Notes under the pieces: generated by a model | What the model was told of the DNA's origin: nothing | The model's database searches: none | What the model saw: the letters and a program-made list of their open reading frames with translations, nothing else | Source: Schistocephalus solidus | Lineage: Eukaryota; Platyhelminthes; Cestoda; Diphyllobothriidea; Diphyllobothriidae | Assembly: GCA_017591395.1 (NCBI GenBank) | Contig: WEDG01004200.1 | Span: 1 to 64,000, forward strand | DNA: 64,000 nt | Direction of reading: 5' to 3' | Shown here: positions 49,201 through 61,200 of the stretch, one piece after another | How positions within the stretch are numbered: the first letter of the stretch is position 1 | How the letters are laid out: every line of letters starts with the position of its first letter | Position numbers and translations under genes: made by a program

Positions 49201-52200
49201 GTCAATGGCAGCATAGGAGATGGCTGATGAGCAATTAAGGACATTTCTGAAGTGCTCGGCCCAGCGCTTCAGAATTTGCGATTTCTCTGTCAGCAGTGTT
49301 GTGCCGTGAGAGCTGAGCAGTGGTGCGGACCCCTTGATACACGAGCCATTGATGGCTTTGAAAAAGTTATTCATTTCATTGCGGTCCGCATACCCCTGGA
49401 TTTCCTCAGCCTTTCGGATCATCCAGGCATCCTGCATCTCCCGCAGCCGTTGTTGTACAAGGCGCCGGCATCCGAAGAAGGCTGCTTTGGTGGCGTCAGT
49501 CCGAAGGTCCATGTAGGCTTTGTGTAGTCCATTCTTCTCCGCGAGTAAGTTGCTGCTGTCGGCGTCATTGTCGTCAAACCAGTCCTGGTGTCGACGGTGT
49601 GCGCGTCCGAGAACATCGAGGGCGGTGGACTGGATGACATTTCGCAGTTGACACCATCGTGTCTCCACGGTAGCGTTATCATCTGGAGCATGCAGGTCCT
49701 CCAGTTTCTCGGTTATTCGGTTACTAAAATCAAAACAGTGAGCAGGAAAATTTAATAAAAGACTATTTAACTTACATGGCGGCCTCTTACCTTGGGGCCT
49801 TCGTCGGGGTTGCAGTCGGAGCCTCATCTGGGAGATGATGAGGCGGTGATCTGTCCAACCATCGGCATCGCGGATCGCCTTGGTTACCAGCACGTCCTGT
49901 CGATCTCGCCTCCGGACGAGAACATAGTCCAGCAGATGCCAGCGCCGCGACCGAGGGTGCATCCACGTGGCCTTCTCCCGCGTCGGATGGCGGAAGAAGG
50001 TGTTGGTCAGCAGGAGACGGTGTTCCGCACACGTGCGCAGAAGAAGGAGGCCGTTATCGTTACAGCTACCGAGACCGTGGGGACCCAGCACTCCCTGCCA
50101 GGCAGCGTGGTCCGTCCCGACGCGGGCATTGATATCACCAAGGGCAATTAACTTGTCCTCTTTCGGCACAGTCGCCAGCAAGGCGTGCAGGTCCTCGTAG
50201 AATTTGTCCTTCGCCACATCAGAGCTCGTCATTGGGGGAGCGTAGGCGCTGATGATGGTGGCGAACTGGTCTCCCCGAAGAGGCAGGCGGAGGCTCATCA
50301 GGCGATCATTGATACCCTGCGGCAGACAGGGCAGACGTCCCACGATGTCGTTACGGATGGCAAAGGCAACACCAGCGTCGCGTCGCTCTGCCTTTGGCCG
50401 GCCGCTCCAGAAGAAGGTGTAGCCGGCCCCCACCTCTTCCAGCTGACCCTGCTCAGAGAATCGGGTCTCGCTGAGAGCAGCAATGTCCACCTTGTAGCGC
50501 GCCATTTCCCGAGCGACTAGCGCCGTCCTCCGTTCCGGCCGGTTGCTCTTAGGATTGTCTAAAAGGGAACTAACATTCCAAGCTGCTAGTGTAAGTGGAC
50601 TCACCCGAGCAGCCTGGAGAGTATGGCGAGGGGGATGGGGACGGGGGGTATTGTTATTTTTTTGAGTTTTACGACCGCGTAGTTGGCGATCTGCGAGCCG
50701 CGGCCGGCTGGAGAAGACGTGAGACCCAGCACTTTTTTAGGGCACATTTTCTAGCCCCTTCCTCCGCGAGGAGTCAAGCAGTGCTATCCCTAAATAGGGC
50801 TGCTCGGACATCCCAGACGGCTTACCGAACTCCACTATGGGTCACGGATTTGTTTTAGTGGGAGAACGACCCGAGTTAGTCTGGGCCGCCTACGGCGTTG
50901 CTGTTGCCCCCAGCGTAGGTTTTTTGAGAGGGGGGAGGTGAGAAGTTCGGGAGTCAGACATACCGGGTGTGGAGGCACACACAACACCGGAGACCCTCAC
51001 CTGGTTTGCCCGCCGGTCGTGACGGTTGCCCGGGGTGTGGCCGCTGGAAAGAACCCAACTTCGAGAAGCCACAAGTGAGAGTTGGGTACCAGTACGAGGC
51101 GGCCACAGAAGCATTCACCACCTGTACGAGACAAATGGAGTGACTAAATGCAAGCTGTGTGGTGCTGCCCCTAACTATTCCCCGTACACCCCAGGAGGCA
51201 CACACGACAGTTCGACCGTCGTAGTCCGACGATGTCCACCGTATGCTCCATGGGATAGTGGAGCAGGGACAGTGACTTGCGCGTGATTTAGTTTAAAGCG
51301 ATAGTAGACTTGCGCTGCATCTACCGCACTCTCTCCTCCCCCACCTGAGCCCGGTGTCAAGACAGAGTCAAGAAGACCGGAGGCGGGAGAGGACGCAGGT
51401 GACTGGCGCGGCTGGGTCTTTTAAGTCCAAGCCGCCCCTAGGCGTGCCACCACACCTCCATGTTCGGCATTTGTTATGGGAGCGCAACCCGAATAACGCA
51501 TGCCGTGCCCTGATGTGGCCCCCGTGTTGGTCCAACGCATCTACCACGTGGCCCGTTTAGGGGGCACGATCAACATCTATTTTCAATAATTTTCCGACAG
51601 ACACGATTACTGTCACTACCCTAGGAAATCTCGTGTAGCATCGAATTTACACTCTTTTGCCATCCTCACCGTAATGTTTCAATGACAAGTCAACTATAAG
51701 ACTGCCAGAGATTGATTTAAACTTTGCACTGACCTGTCTTATTTGAGCAGGAATTGGTGTCCGTCTCTCACGGTTCACAAATCCTGTCTCCCTACCCGAA
51801 TGTAGCAAATTACACTTATTGGGCCATCAGGTTGGTTAGCTCTATCATGAGGCTTCGTTGAGTAGTCATTGCGCCCTGGTTCTCTCTGTGGTTGATAACT
51901 TTCCAAACTATGCACTTCACCGTGCCGTTGGCCCATCGCTTCTATTATGGCTAAGAAAACTCGCACAGCGAACTTGGTCTTACTCTCTGTTTCCATCTCT
52001 TCGTAGACCTGTGTAGCAAAACCAATTTAAGTTGAACAGATCTGAGGCTTTGCTAGTGATCGTCGTGGGTTAAAGCCTCGTTCCACGCACTTTGAATCAC
52101 TCTCCTTGTGGTTTAGATCTTGGCAGCAACAAACCTGGCCAACGTTGCCCTCCCTTATCGAAGTGCGCAATCCACGAACCAGTATCTTTTCTAAGAGGTT

Positions 52201-55200
52201 TTGTTATAGGGGAATATTGCACATAATGATTTAATGATATTTTGTAAGTATTAGACCAGATCTGTGGTTAATTTAGATTGTATTTGATTAAATTAAACTA
52301 GTGCAGTTTAGACTAACAAAGAATGGTGCAAGTTAATGTAAAGTAACTAAACTAGAAGTTTTCAGTGAACTCCATGTTTACGTCAATTCTATAAGAACAC
52401 AAAAACCATTAGGTATTTTCACGAATCAACTTTTAGTTCTTATATTTTAGAATGGGAGCTAAAAAACGGGTTAGCTGTTTTACGTACCTAAACGCTCACG
52501 CGCGGCTGTTAACTGCCAGTGCTCAACAACACCTAGCTTGGGTGGTAAAATTCTATTCCATGTGTATCACGTGCAACGTCATTCATATGCGCACTCATCC
52601 TAGCAAATTAAAAATTCACCTGGAGGTAAGATTACCTAAATCGGTAGAAAAGACATTTGTTACGCTTAGCTGCATCGCAGCACGCTGTTGCATCCTTTTG
52701 CCTACGCAACCACGGAAACTGGAGAAGTACTGATTACAACGACAAGGACCACTAAAATGGCCTATTCCGATCTCTACTGTCTCCAGGCCGTCCTTATCCG
52801 ACCCTACATCAAACAGATCTACGCCTTCACCCTCCATCCAATTGGCTATTGATCCAGAGTCCTGCCGTGCATCCTCTCAGCTGCCCTCGGAATTCTTCAA
52901 AGTCCGGCAGTGGCGGCATTTACCAATCTGACCTCATTACGGGACAAAGTGCGAGCGATTCCGTTCGGCCTTCCAGCTCTGGGCTACAGTGCTGAAACAG
53001 AAGACACGCTAGGTGTTGACAGAATCTTACCAGCAGAAGGCAAATAAAATATGCAGTGGATTTGCTGTCTCGTGAAACGTTGACCAACATTCTGAAATTC
53101 GTTTTTGTTTCGAAAAGACGTGGGTTTTAGTATTACTTATCGTGCAGCATAATCCTTAAATATTTCTGTGACGTCAATGTGCCGGCTTTTAATCGAGCTG
53201 CTTTCCAGCAGCCGGCAAAAACTGCATTGTAAACAATGACTGCTTATATGGTATAAGTTGTAATAACATGACCCACAAAGACTAGGGAGACTGGAATGAC
53301 CATTTCTGGCTACTCAGCCGTCATCAGCCAGCCGTACACAACCCCAGGCGCTACGGCGCCCGAGGCTCGAATTTGCTACCTGTTGGCCGTGGTGCCGTGG
53401 TATAGAGCGTTAGAATTCGATCGTTGAGCGCTTTCTTACCATGGTATAAGTTCTTATTGGGTTTTGATTCCCGAGCGTGGAGCAAGAAGGGCACTGGCCT
53501 GACGTTTTGGTTCTCACTTGAAGCAATAATCAGAGACAGTCGCACTTAATGTAGCGGAGGCCAATAAATTTCTTGTTATAACGATCTTATCTTTTCTTCT
53601 GAACAGTTTCCTGGAACTCACCTTTTTCGTTTCAGTCCTGAACTATAAATTGTAAAAGACATGCTCAGAAATTTTATTTCTAGTGCTCATTTGGTAGAAA
53701 CTTGCGTCTTTTTCGAATTTTATACTTGAAGGAAGCATATATTTCGGTTTTAGATTGTTTTAAATTATGAGGTTTTCAAGACCTTGAAATTTCCATTGAT
53801 AAAGCCTCGTATATGTCCGTTGATTTATTGCTGCTTATGAACTATACAACACTGTTCAACTCCGCAGCAAAGTTTAATGAGTACCTTGCGATATCTTCCT
53901 TAAAGCACATATAAATGTGTGGATTCCCTTAGACGGAATGTATACAGCAAGTAATTTGAAAAGCCTAAATGCAATTGTACCGCCAGATCGGGTTCGAAAT
54001 TATTCGGCGCTGGATTGTTTCTGTTGATGCAGGCGTAAGACAGGGCCTTTTGCATTTAATGCTCGGCATGCGAAAAGATCATGCTACGCCTTCTACGTCA
54101 TGCCTCGAATAACCATGGCACTTAGGGTGTACTTTGCGCTAGTGTCCCTCTTTCACTGTCGGTGGACGCGGTCAAACTGCTTTGGAGGCCTGGTTATGGT
54201 TGCACGATAATTTGTGCTTTCTATGCCTTCTGCTGATGTCTGGCGCCTGCTTTGCCGTGTGCCATGCAACGTTTTCCTCCTCTCCCAGGCGAGGGCGAAA
54301 TGCTTGTTCGGCCATTATGCCTTATCTCATTCTCGATTTGCCTAACATTGCAACATGATAGATGTGTGAAGGAAGGGTGTTCGGGCCTTATATATTGTGC
54401 AAATCGCTTCCGTTTCCCGAAGTTAGCGGTGGTACTTATTGATTTCGTGAACGAAATACCAGACACTGCGATGAAAACCGGAAGTGGTGGCTAATGTTGC
54501 ATCTTAGAGCACGTTTTATACCTCGGGAAGTCACCGAAATCCAAAGAATGGAGAATTTTCCCTTCCCTCATCGACTGCCATTTCATCTATTCCTTCTGTG
54601 GTTGATGGTCGCCACCCCTGGTACCAACACCTCATCGGTTTGGCCGTAATAGGAATTATGTGGTTGCGTGATTGGTCCTAGTAGCCAATTTTGTTGCCAT
54701 GCGCTGATTACCTAGTGTGGTTCTGGCGTCGTCCGCCAGGTAGTCATATTTGCCACGGGCTTTATAAGCAGAGGGAGGAAAGCGGGTGCGGTGGTGGTTT
54801 GAGCAGAGGTTACCTCTTCACTAGTCCAGTGTGGCTGCATATAACTATACTGGCTTGATCAAAGCCAATAATAGACCCTCATTGACTCCCTTAATCGATT
54901 CTTTCAATTTATCTGTCCCAGGAGAGCCGAGCGATTAACAGCCAGGACCATCCTAATTATATCTGGTGCCTAAATGCTTCTGAACGATGCTAATTGTTAG
55001 CGTTAAATATGTTTTTTATTGTTATGCTAGGCGCACTCTATCATAAGGCTTTTTGAAAACCATGATTTCGCTATGCCGTTGGCTTTCTGGACTTTTATTT
55101 TTAACTATGTCTGTTTTAGTGATTCTGACCCTCTTTCGTCTGTTAAAGGGGACTGTAACCACACCCATTTGGTAGTCTGCGTAACATGCTCACCAAAACA

Positions 55201-58200
55201 ACAAATTAATCATTCAGTTGAAATATGTTCCACACACGATCAAAAAACTCGTGCATTCCTTCGTGTTGCGTTTTCGTCAAATGAGTATGGGTACGTGCAT
55301 TGGCGTGAGTTAGTCTAATTATCGTCGTATAACCTGATTCTTACCCTTTACAGTAGCAGCCAGTCATGTTAGCAGCATTTTAACAGCCGCATATCAGCCT
55401 TTTGATCCGGGGAAAATGCAATGCTGTTCAGCGACACACTATACGCATTTTGGAGGTAGATCTCATTAAATAGAAGTCTGTATAGTGTGTTAGTTAATAT
55501 GCTGCTAACTTGATTGATGAGGGCTACTACTGTAGAAGCTCGTCGGCTCCTGGGCTGCAAAATTTACATCAGCTGGTCATTTTACCGGACGTGCGACGGA
55601 AGAAGTCGAGTAGTTAAGCTGTTCCGCCCCCCCCCCCGCATGTACCGTACTGACTGTCAAACTAAGATGACGCATGTTAGTCTTCGTTACTTTTGATGTT
55701 ATCAAAATCCGATTTTGAGGTTAATTAGTGTAATTCAATCGGGACTGTTTTACTCTTCGGCATGTTGCTTCTGAATTCGAAGGATACTTGTATTGATTTA
55801 ATAGTTATTATCTAACCATTTGGCTTGCTCTAGCCTCTTTAGGGTTAGAACTTGCGTATGTGACCAGTCTTTTATTTTCTACACGTATACGCTTGGCTAT
55901 ATAATTACAGCGGTTCATTATAAGAAGCACACACGCCTGGTATTTGTGTTTGGTGAGAAAGGACTGTAGTGCTTACTTCGGCCCTTACCAGGCTTTTCGA
56001 GGGTAATGATCACCCTTTCTTTCCCCTTCTGCCTCCCCTTGGGAGGTCCGTGAAGGTTTTCTATCCAGTTGCTAATTTTTCCTACTGATTCCTGCAAGCG
56101 CTGGTTCTCCAGTTGCACTGTGATGAATTTGTAAATTAATGGCCATGTTGATGCGTGGTTGCAATGTGCGGTCGCAGTGCGGTAAGGTGTTACAGTCATG
56201 GGAGTTGAAAGATTTAATTTCCAAAATTCTGCTGGCGGTAGTGACGTTTTGTGTTGAAGGAGTTTAATTTTGCGGGTTCTCTTTACAATGAGTCCGGAGG
56301 TGTCCAAGAAGTTCAATTTATATACTGACAATCAGTTGGTAGGGTGCACAGGGTGGCAAGTATTAGACCTTCGTGAGGTTGATCCGTTTTCTTTCGTATC
56401 TTGCATACCTATGGTTTCGCCATGTTCAACTGTCTTCGTAGCTTCCTACTGGAGTTTTAATGGTAGTGCAACAGGCGTATCGATCTTGTGTGGAATCTTC
56501 CCACCGCTCGTACTTGGTTTGCTGCCGCTTAACTGCGGTCTTCATAGTATCCGTGAATCGTGTGTTTTGTCCGCCATGACTGCGATCAGCCGTAGCGAGC
56601 TCATCCACTCCCAGGACATGACCTCCCCATCGCAGCTGCATCTGCCTCACTCCTGCATAGGAATCGATGATGCCTGTTTTTTCCAAGACCATCGGTATCC
56701 GGAATCCTCTCATGCCACTTCACTTTTAGCATCGCACGAAGGCAGCTAGAGGTGCCTGGTTTTTTCGTAGAATGTGCACATCACCGTCCCTACAGGTTTG
56801 TCAGAATGAAAGCCCTGCACACCCTGTGCAGTTACCATGGCGCTGCCAAACGGCGCAACGTAGTCGACCGCAATGCGGTTGCCTTGGAAGATCTCGTTGG
56901 AACTTCCACCGTCCCACGGCGCAGAAGGTTGGAGCACTGGACTCCTACTCATCAGGTCGTGGGTTCGAGCCTCTGGTGGTGCACCACCTGAGGTTAAGTA
57001 CTACCGCTTAATTATGGCTACTAAGCTAGAAATGACCATTCCAGTCTCCCTTGTTCTTCTGAGTTTGTAACAGTCGCAGGCGAAGCGGTCGACGCTCCGT
57101 TATCGCACCAATAATCAATTAAGCAAGTGATTCTTTTTTCATAGAAAGATTTATCACAAGGGGTTTATTTTCAAATGAAAGTTTTTGGGTTAATTTGGCT
57201 GTTCATAGACTCCCTTCAAATATTTATAACGCTCCTTTGTTAACTTTGAAGCATGGACAAAGCCCGTTGTCTTATTTTAATAAAAGGATAGGGACTACTG
57301 GCTTAACTTTCCGTGCTCGAGCCAGTGTCTTGTCAACTCCCTTTGCTGCCTATTTATAATTATCTGTTCACGTGAGACTTCATCAATTTGATGTGTATTA
57401 TTTTTTTTATAATTACGTTGAGCATCAAGTGAGGCCGGTGTAAACATTGCGCAAGCAAACGGTCGACGGCCGCGACCCACTTAGCAATGTGATTATGTAA
57501 GCGCAATGTATGTAAGACGTTTGCATAACATATTCAGAAACTTTGTTCATCAGCCGGCGGACAGCAGTAGCTCGACGCTCTGCGTTCCCTTTCCGTTTTC
57601 CGGTTGTTCTAACGGAAAGACTTCAGGCCATTCACAGAGAGACCTGGGTTTGCTTTCTTTGACATTACCGCGTATGTAGCCTAGCTCACCGTCTCCAAGA
57701 AGTCAGACTGAGGCACATGTGGTCTATTTCCCATGGGATATTCTGCGTAATTCGTTAGTTCTGACTGGGAGTGATTTATGCATTTCCGTTGGACTGTTTC
57801 TAGCCTCCGGGAACAAAGATGTCGATGATTATACCAGCTACTACTGCCCCCTATATGAAATTTTCCCTTCTCTGAGGTCCTCTTTTACTTCACGTATTCT
57901 TCAACCCAAAGCGCAATTGATATTAACTGTGAGAATTCTTTTCAACAGATGGCATTTTTTTCATTACATCTAAAGGGAACCTTATACATCTGTGAGCAGT
58001 TTGTTTGTGCCTTAGCCATTGTGTCGGATCCCTGGTGTCGTTGGTTTTGCTAAATGCTGCCACTTCCTCGAGCTGAGTGAGACCAATTATGCACAAATTT
58101 TCGTCACTGTAATACAGTTGACACTCTTGAGAGATAAAACGGTGCTTTAAGTTTGGCATTTTGGAAGGCTGGGCCCCCCGCCCTCTGTGCTGAATTCATG

Positions 58201-61200
58201 CTGTGCTCTTCCTCAAGTTGGCCACCATAGCGACTAAAGTCGGCCTCGTGTGTATTCGAATACGGGCGCATGCGTGGTTTTATATCAGGGTCCTTTCCCA
58301 CCTCACATCAGAATGGCATTGTCGTGCCATTGGATCACGAGGTTGTGAAAAAAGAGTGCAGTAGATGCCGCGCGACCTTGTTGCACTGTCATAACTCTGA
58401 CGTTTATAAGCCATCGCGGCACCTTAGAGGTTGAGCCTTCAGGGGTTGCCGTCTGAGAGTGAGAACCGGGCTGCAGTGTCTCCCTAGGCCACTAAACTGC
58501 TACGATATCCGAGTAAGTTAAACCTGTTTTGTGCAGTTTAAAGGTTCAACACTTGTGTAGCTCATGTACACGGAGCTTGTTTCACCACTAAGTCGTCCAA
58601 GCCCGTCTTCAGTCGTCCTGCTCTAGGACCCATGGTGAATGTGGGCGGTGATAATGGTTTTGCTGCTGCTCGATTCACCCTCACAGTAAGGATCTTCACG
58701 TGGGTAGGTTCCCCGTAAGTAATTGCGGATCTTCTGGAGCATGGCAGATGATCTGTTGGATTGCTAAACCACGCAAATACTTCTTTACTCGGCAGAGCAG
58801 GTGGAGCAATCCGCCCAGAATCCCTTGTAGTCGGTCAAGTCCACATCACAAGTCGCCTGATAATATTTAGACCAACTACTGCATTTAAACTTGCGGATCG
58901 TCTTTCTGTCGGTCAAGTTCGAATTTCCTTTTAGATTTACCGGTTTTTTTAAAGTGGTCAGAACGCTGTTAGGAGCAGTCGTTAGCACTCTCAGTCCCAC
59001 CCGAATTTCACAAAAGTCTTGAATCACTTCGTTCCATACGTTTCTTTTCGCACTCAGCCTAAAGCGCATTTGCCCTCAGCTGGCTAGCAGTTTCTTAAGA
59101 ATTGCTCAGAAGATACCGTCCAACCCCACCGAGGCTGCACTCACAGCTCACTGTCATTTTAACTCTTTACCAGACGATGGTCCGGTACAGGAGCACCACT
59201 GATGACAATTGAAACCTATCATCAATGACCAAATTATCTAGGTGCCAAAAGTCATCTTGATTGTCCTCCTTTACAGATGGTTGTATTTTTAATTCCTGCG
59301 CAATTTGTCATATCTCCTAGCTGCATCAAGTAAACCTTTACTGCTGAATTCTTTACCGTACTGGCTACAAGCTCAGACAGCGAGTTTCGCCGATCTTGTG
59401 CCGCTGCATGTCGCAGCTGCGAGGGGTTCGGCTCATAAATAGGTCCCCCAGCATAGCCAATGTGGTTTCTGGTATGTACTGCAGTTTCCATACTGCTCTT
59501 GTAAACTTAAAGTGAATCCTTCGTAACAAAGCTTTCATAAGCTCGCTTCGTTACTATCAGTGGTACAGAAGTCTGTTAAGGCAGCATGCAAAATTTGCTC
59601 TCCACCCCTTAAATCTCAGGAAGTTTCTTTGGAAAAATATTATTTTAAAGTAGAATTCCTACTGTCGTCCTGGTGGGGGTTAGTTAATATTTTTTTTTGG
59701 CTCCCAGTCTGATAATCATAATTCGAGCAGTTAGCAAGGATTTTGCTCTGAAACCTGGATTTGTGACAGCCTTGTTTCTAAGTACCGTCTTTTAGGTACT
59801 CGTCATCTACACAGCTGCCGCTCGAGTAATTTCACTCCTCAGGCGGTGTCGTAGCTGAACTTTATGCCATGACCTCGTTGCCAGTATTCTCGGCACCCGA
59901 GACCATTCACGGTTCGCAATATCTTTCATTTTGCAGAATTTTTTTAATCAGCTGCTTGTTCGAGAGAGAATCCGTAACGTCAGGCCAATAAACAGCATGT
60001 TCCAGTGATCGCTTCTTCTTCTCTTTCTTCCTATTCTTCTTTTTCTTCTGAGTATTTTCTCTCTTTGCTTCCAGGGCATGGACTTTATTTTGCGGCTGTC
60101 GCTGGCAATCCTTACACAGTTCGCTCCTCGCCTCATCCAGATGGATATGGAAAGCATGATATTTGTAAGTCAATTTTTTGGTTCCTATCACCTCTCCTAC
60201 TTCTGTCTGCCTCACGTGGTTACATCTTCCTTGTCCCCTTTTCGCAAATGTATTACTCCTCAAAACTTTCCTGGCTCACGAGCATGTGGATGCATGCAAA
60301 AACATGATTTAGTGCCTATTAAAGTGAAGATAACGTGCGTCCACATGGACGAACATATCTCCTTATCGTCAGCTAAGAACCATCAGGGTGCCTCTTATTT
60401 TCTTCTTTCTGAAAAGCCTCTTCATTTTTTGGGACGGGTAATATATTCTACAAGTTTATAGTGATTGGCTTGAGTAGGGGATGGAAGGTGGAGTCTCAAT
60501 TTAACAATATAAGACGGTTATTAAAATTGTTCCCACGTTTCTCTTTTTCCTCTTTATCTCGACCGGGTAGATTAATTTCGGCAAAATAACCTAGTAGGTT
60601 GTCACCTGTCGGCTGTTCCGGGCGTTAAGTTTGATCGTCAAAACTTCCTCCTCCGAGAAAATACTAATTGTCAGATTCTAATGTTTCTGTTGCGCTCGAT
60701 TAAATAGTACTTTTTCCATCAAAGTTATTCCTTGTTAATTGTAGCTTTCGTCTCGTTTTTCTAATCCCAGTTCCTTCAGCAGACCGAATCGACCGAGTGG
60801 GAGGACCACGGGCGCATTCTCTTTGAAACTGCCACTGCACTCAAACTTAACCAGCGGAAGCTCAAAAAGTAAGTCAGCATTTTCTGGACATGGTTGAATT
60901 AAATGGCTCCCTAACCAGAGCGTGAAAACAGGAACCGTCAGAAATACAGGTGTTTTTGTGCTTAACTCCAGGGAAGATAGGATTAAGTTTAGCATCAAGG
61001 TAAGTTAGGGTTAAGTTCAAGGATACAGTTAGGGTTAGTGCTAACAGGTTAGGGTTAAGAATAGGGTTACGGTGTAGGTGTACGTTAGGGCTCCGGCATG
61101 TTTACCCTTCTAGAATTATACGCAGGAAAACTTGTATTACTTGGGCAGGGCGTCCTTATACCCGTGTCCTGCTTAGGGGGCCGTATAAATAATCCTTACG

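Larger units (their letters stand above)
46531..51190 (-). mobile_element. LINE-Z: endonuclease-RT retrotransposon with C2H2 array
   Basis: A minus-strand non-LTR element of about 4.6 kb: 5' region 51190-50605, endonuclease and RT domains in one frame (50604 to 47392) interrupted by a single TAG at 49015-49017, then a zinc-finger tail to a stop at 46618. It is GC-rich compared with the CR1-like copies, and far better preserved, so it is younger. I recall closely related endonuclease-RT proteins as abundant in diphyllobothriidean tapeworm gene sets. The clade is tentatively RTE/CFDP2-like. Confidence 0.85.
44388..60074 (+). other. Intron 6 of the EVI5-like gene (15.7 kb)
   Basis: Bounded by GTAAGA and TTGCTTCCAG. 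It starts with an R repeat cluster into which LINE-Z is placed (minus strand). D copy 4, SINE pieces and a decayed LINE-Z copy follow. 51.57-53.08, 54.0-55.9 and 57.1-60.07 kb have no recognised feature, apart from a poly-C run at 55627-55637. Confidence 0.75.

Noticed and set aside
56927..56985. Possible tRNA gene because of a good B box
   Set aside because: No acceptor stem pairs around it, and the downstream body is shared with another SINE-like copy, so it is tRNA-derived.
58785..59491. Minus-strand ORFs of 94 and 79 codons with Cys and Arg residues
   Set aside because: No consistent motif order of RT, endonuclease or any domain that I can name.
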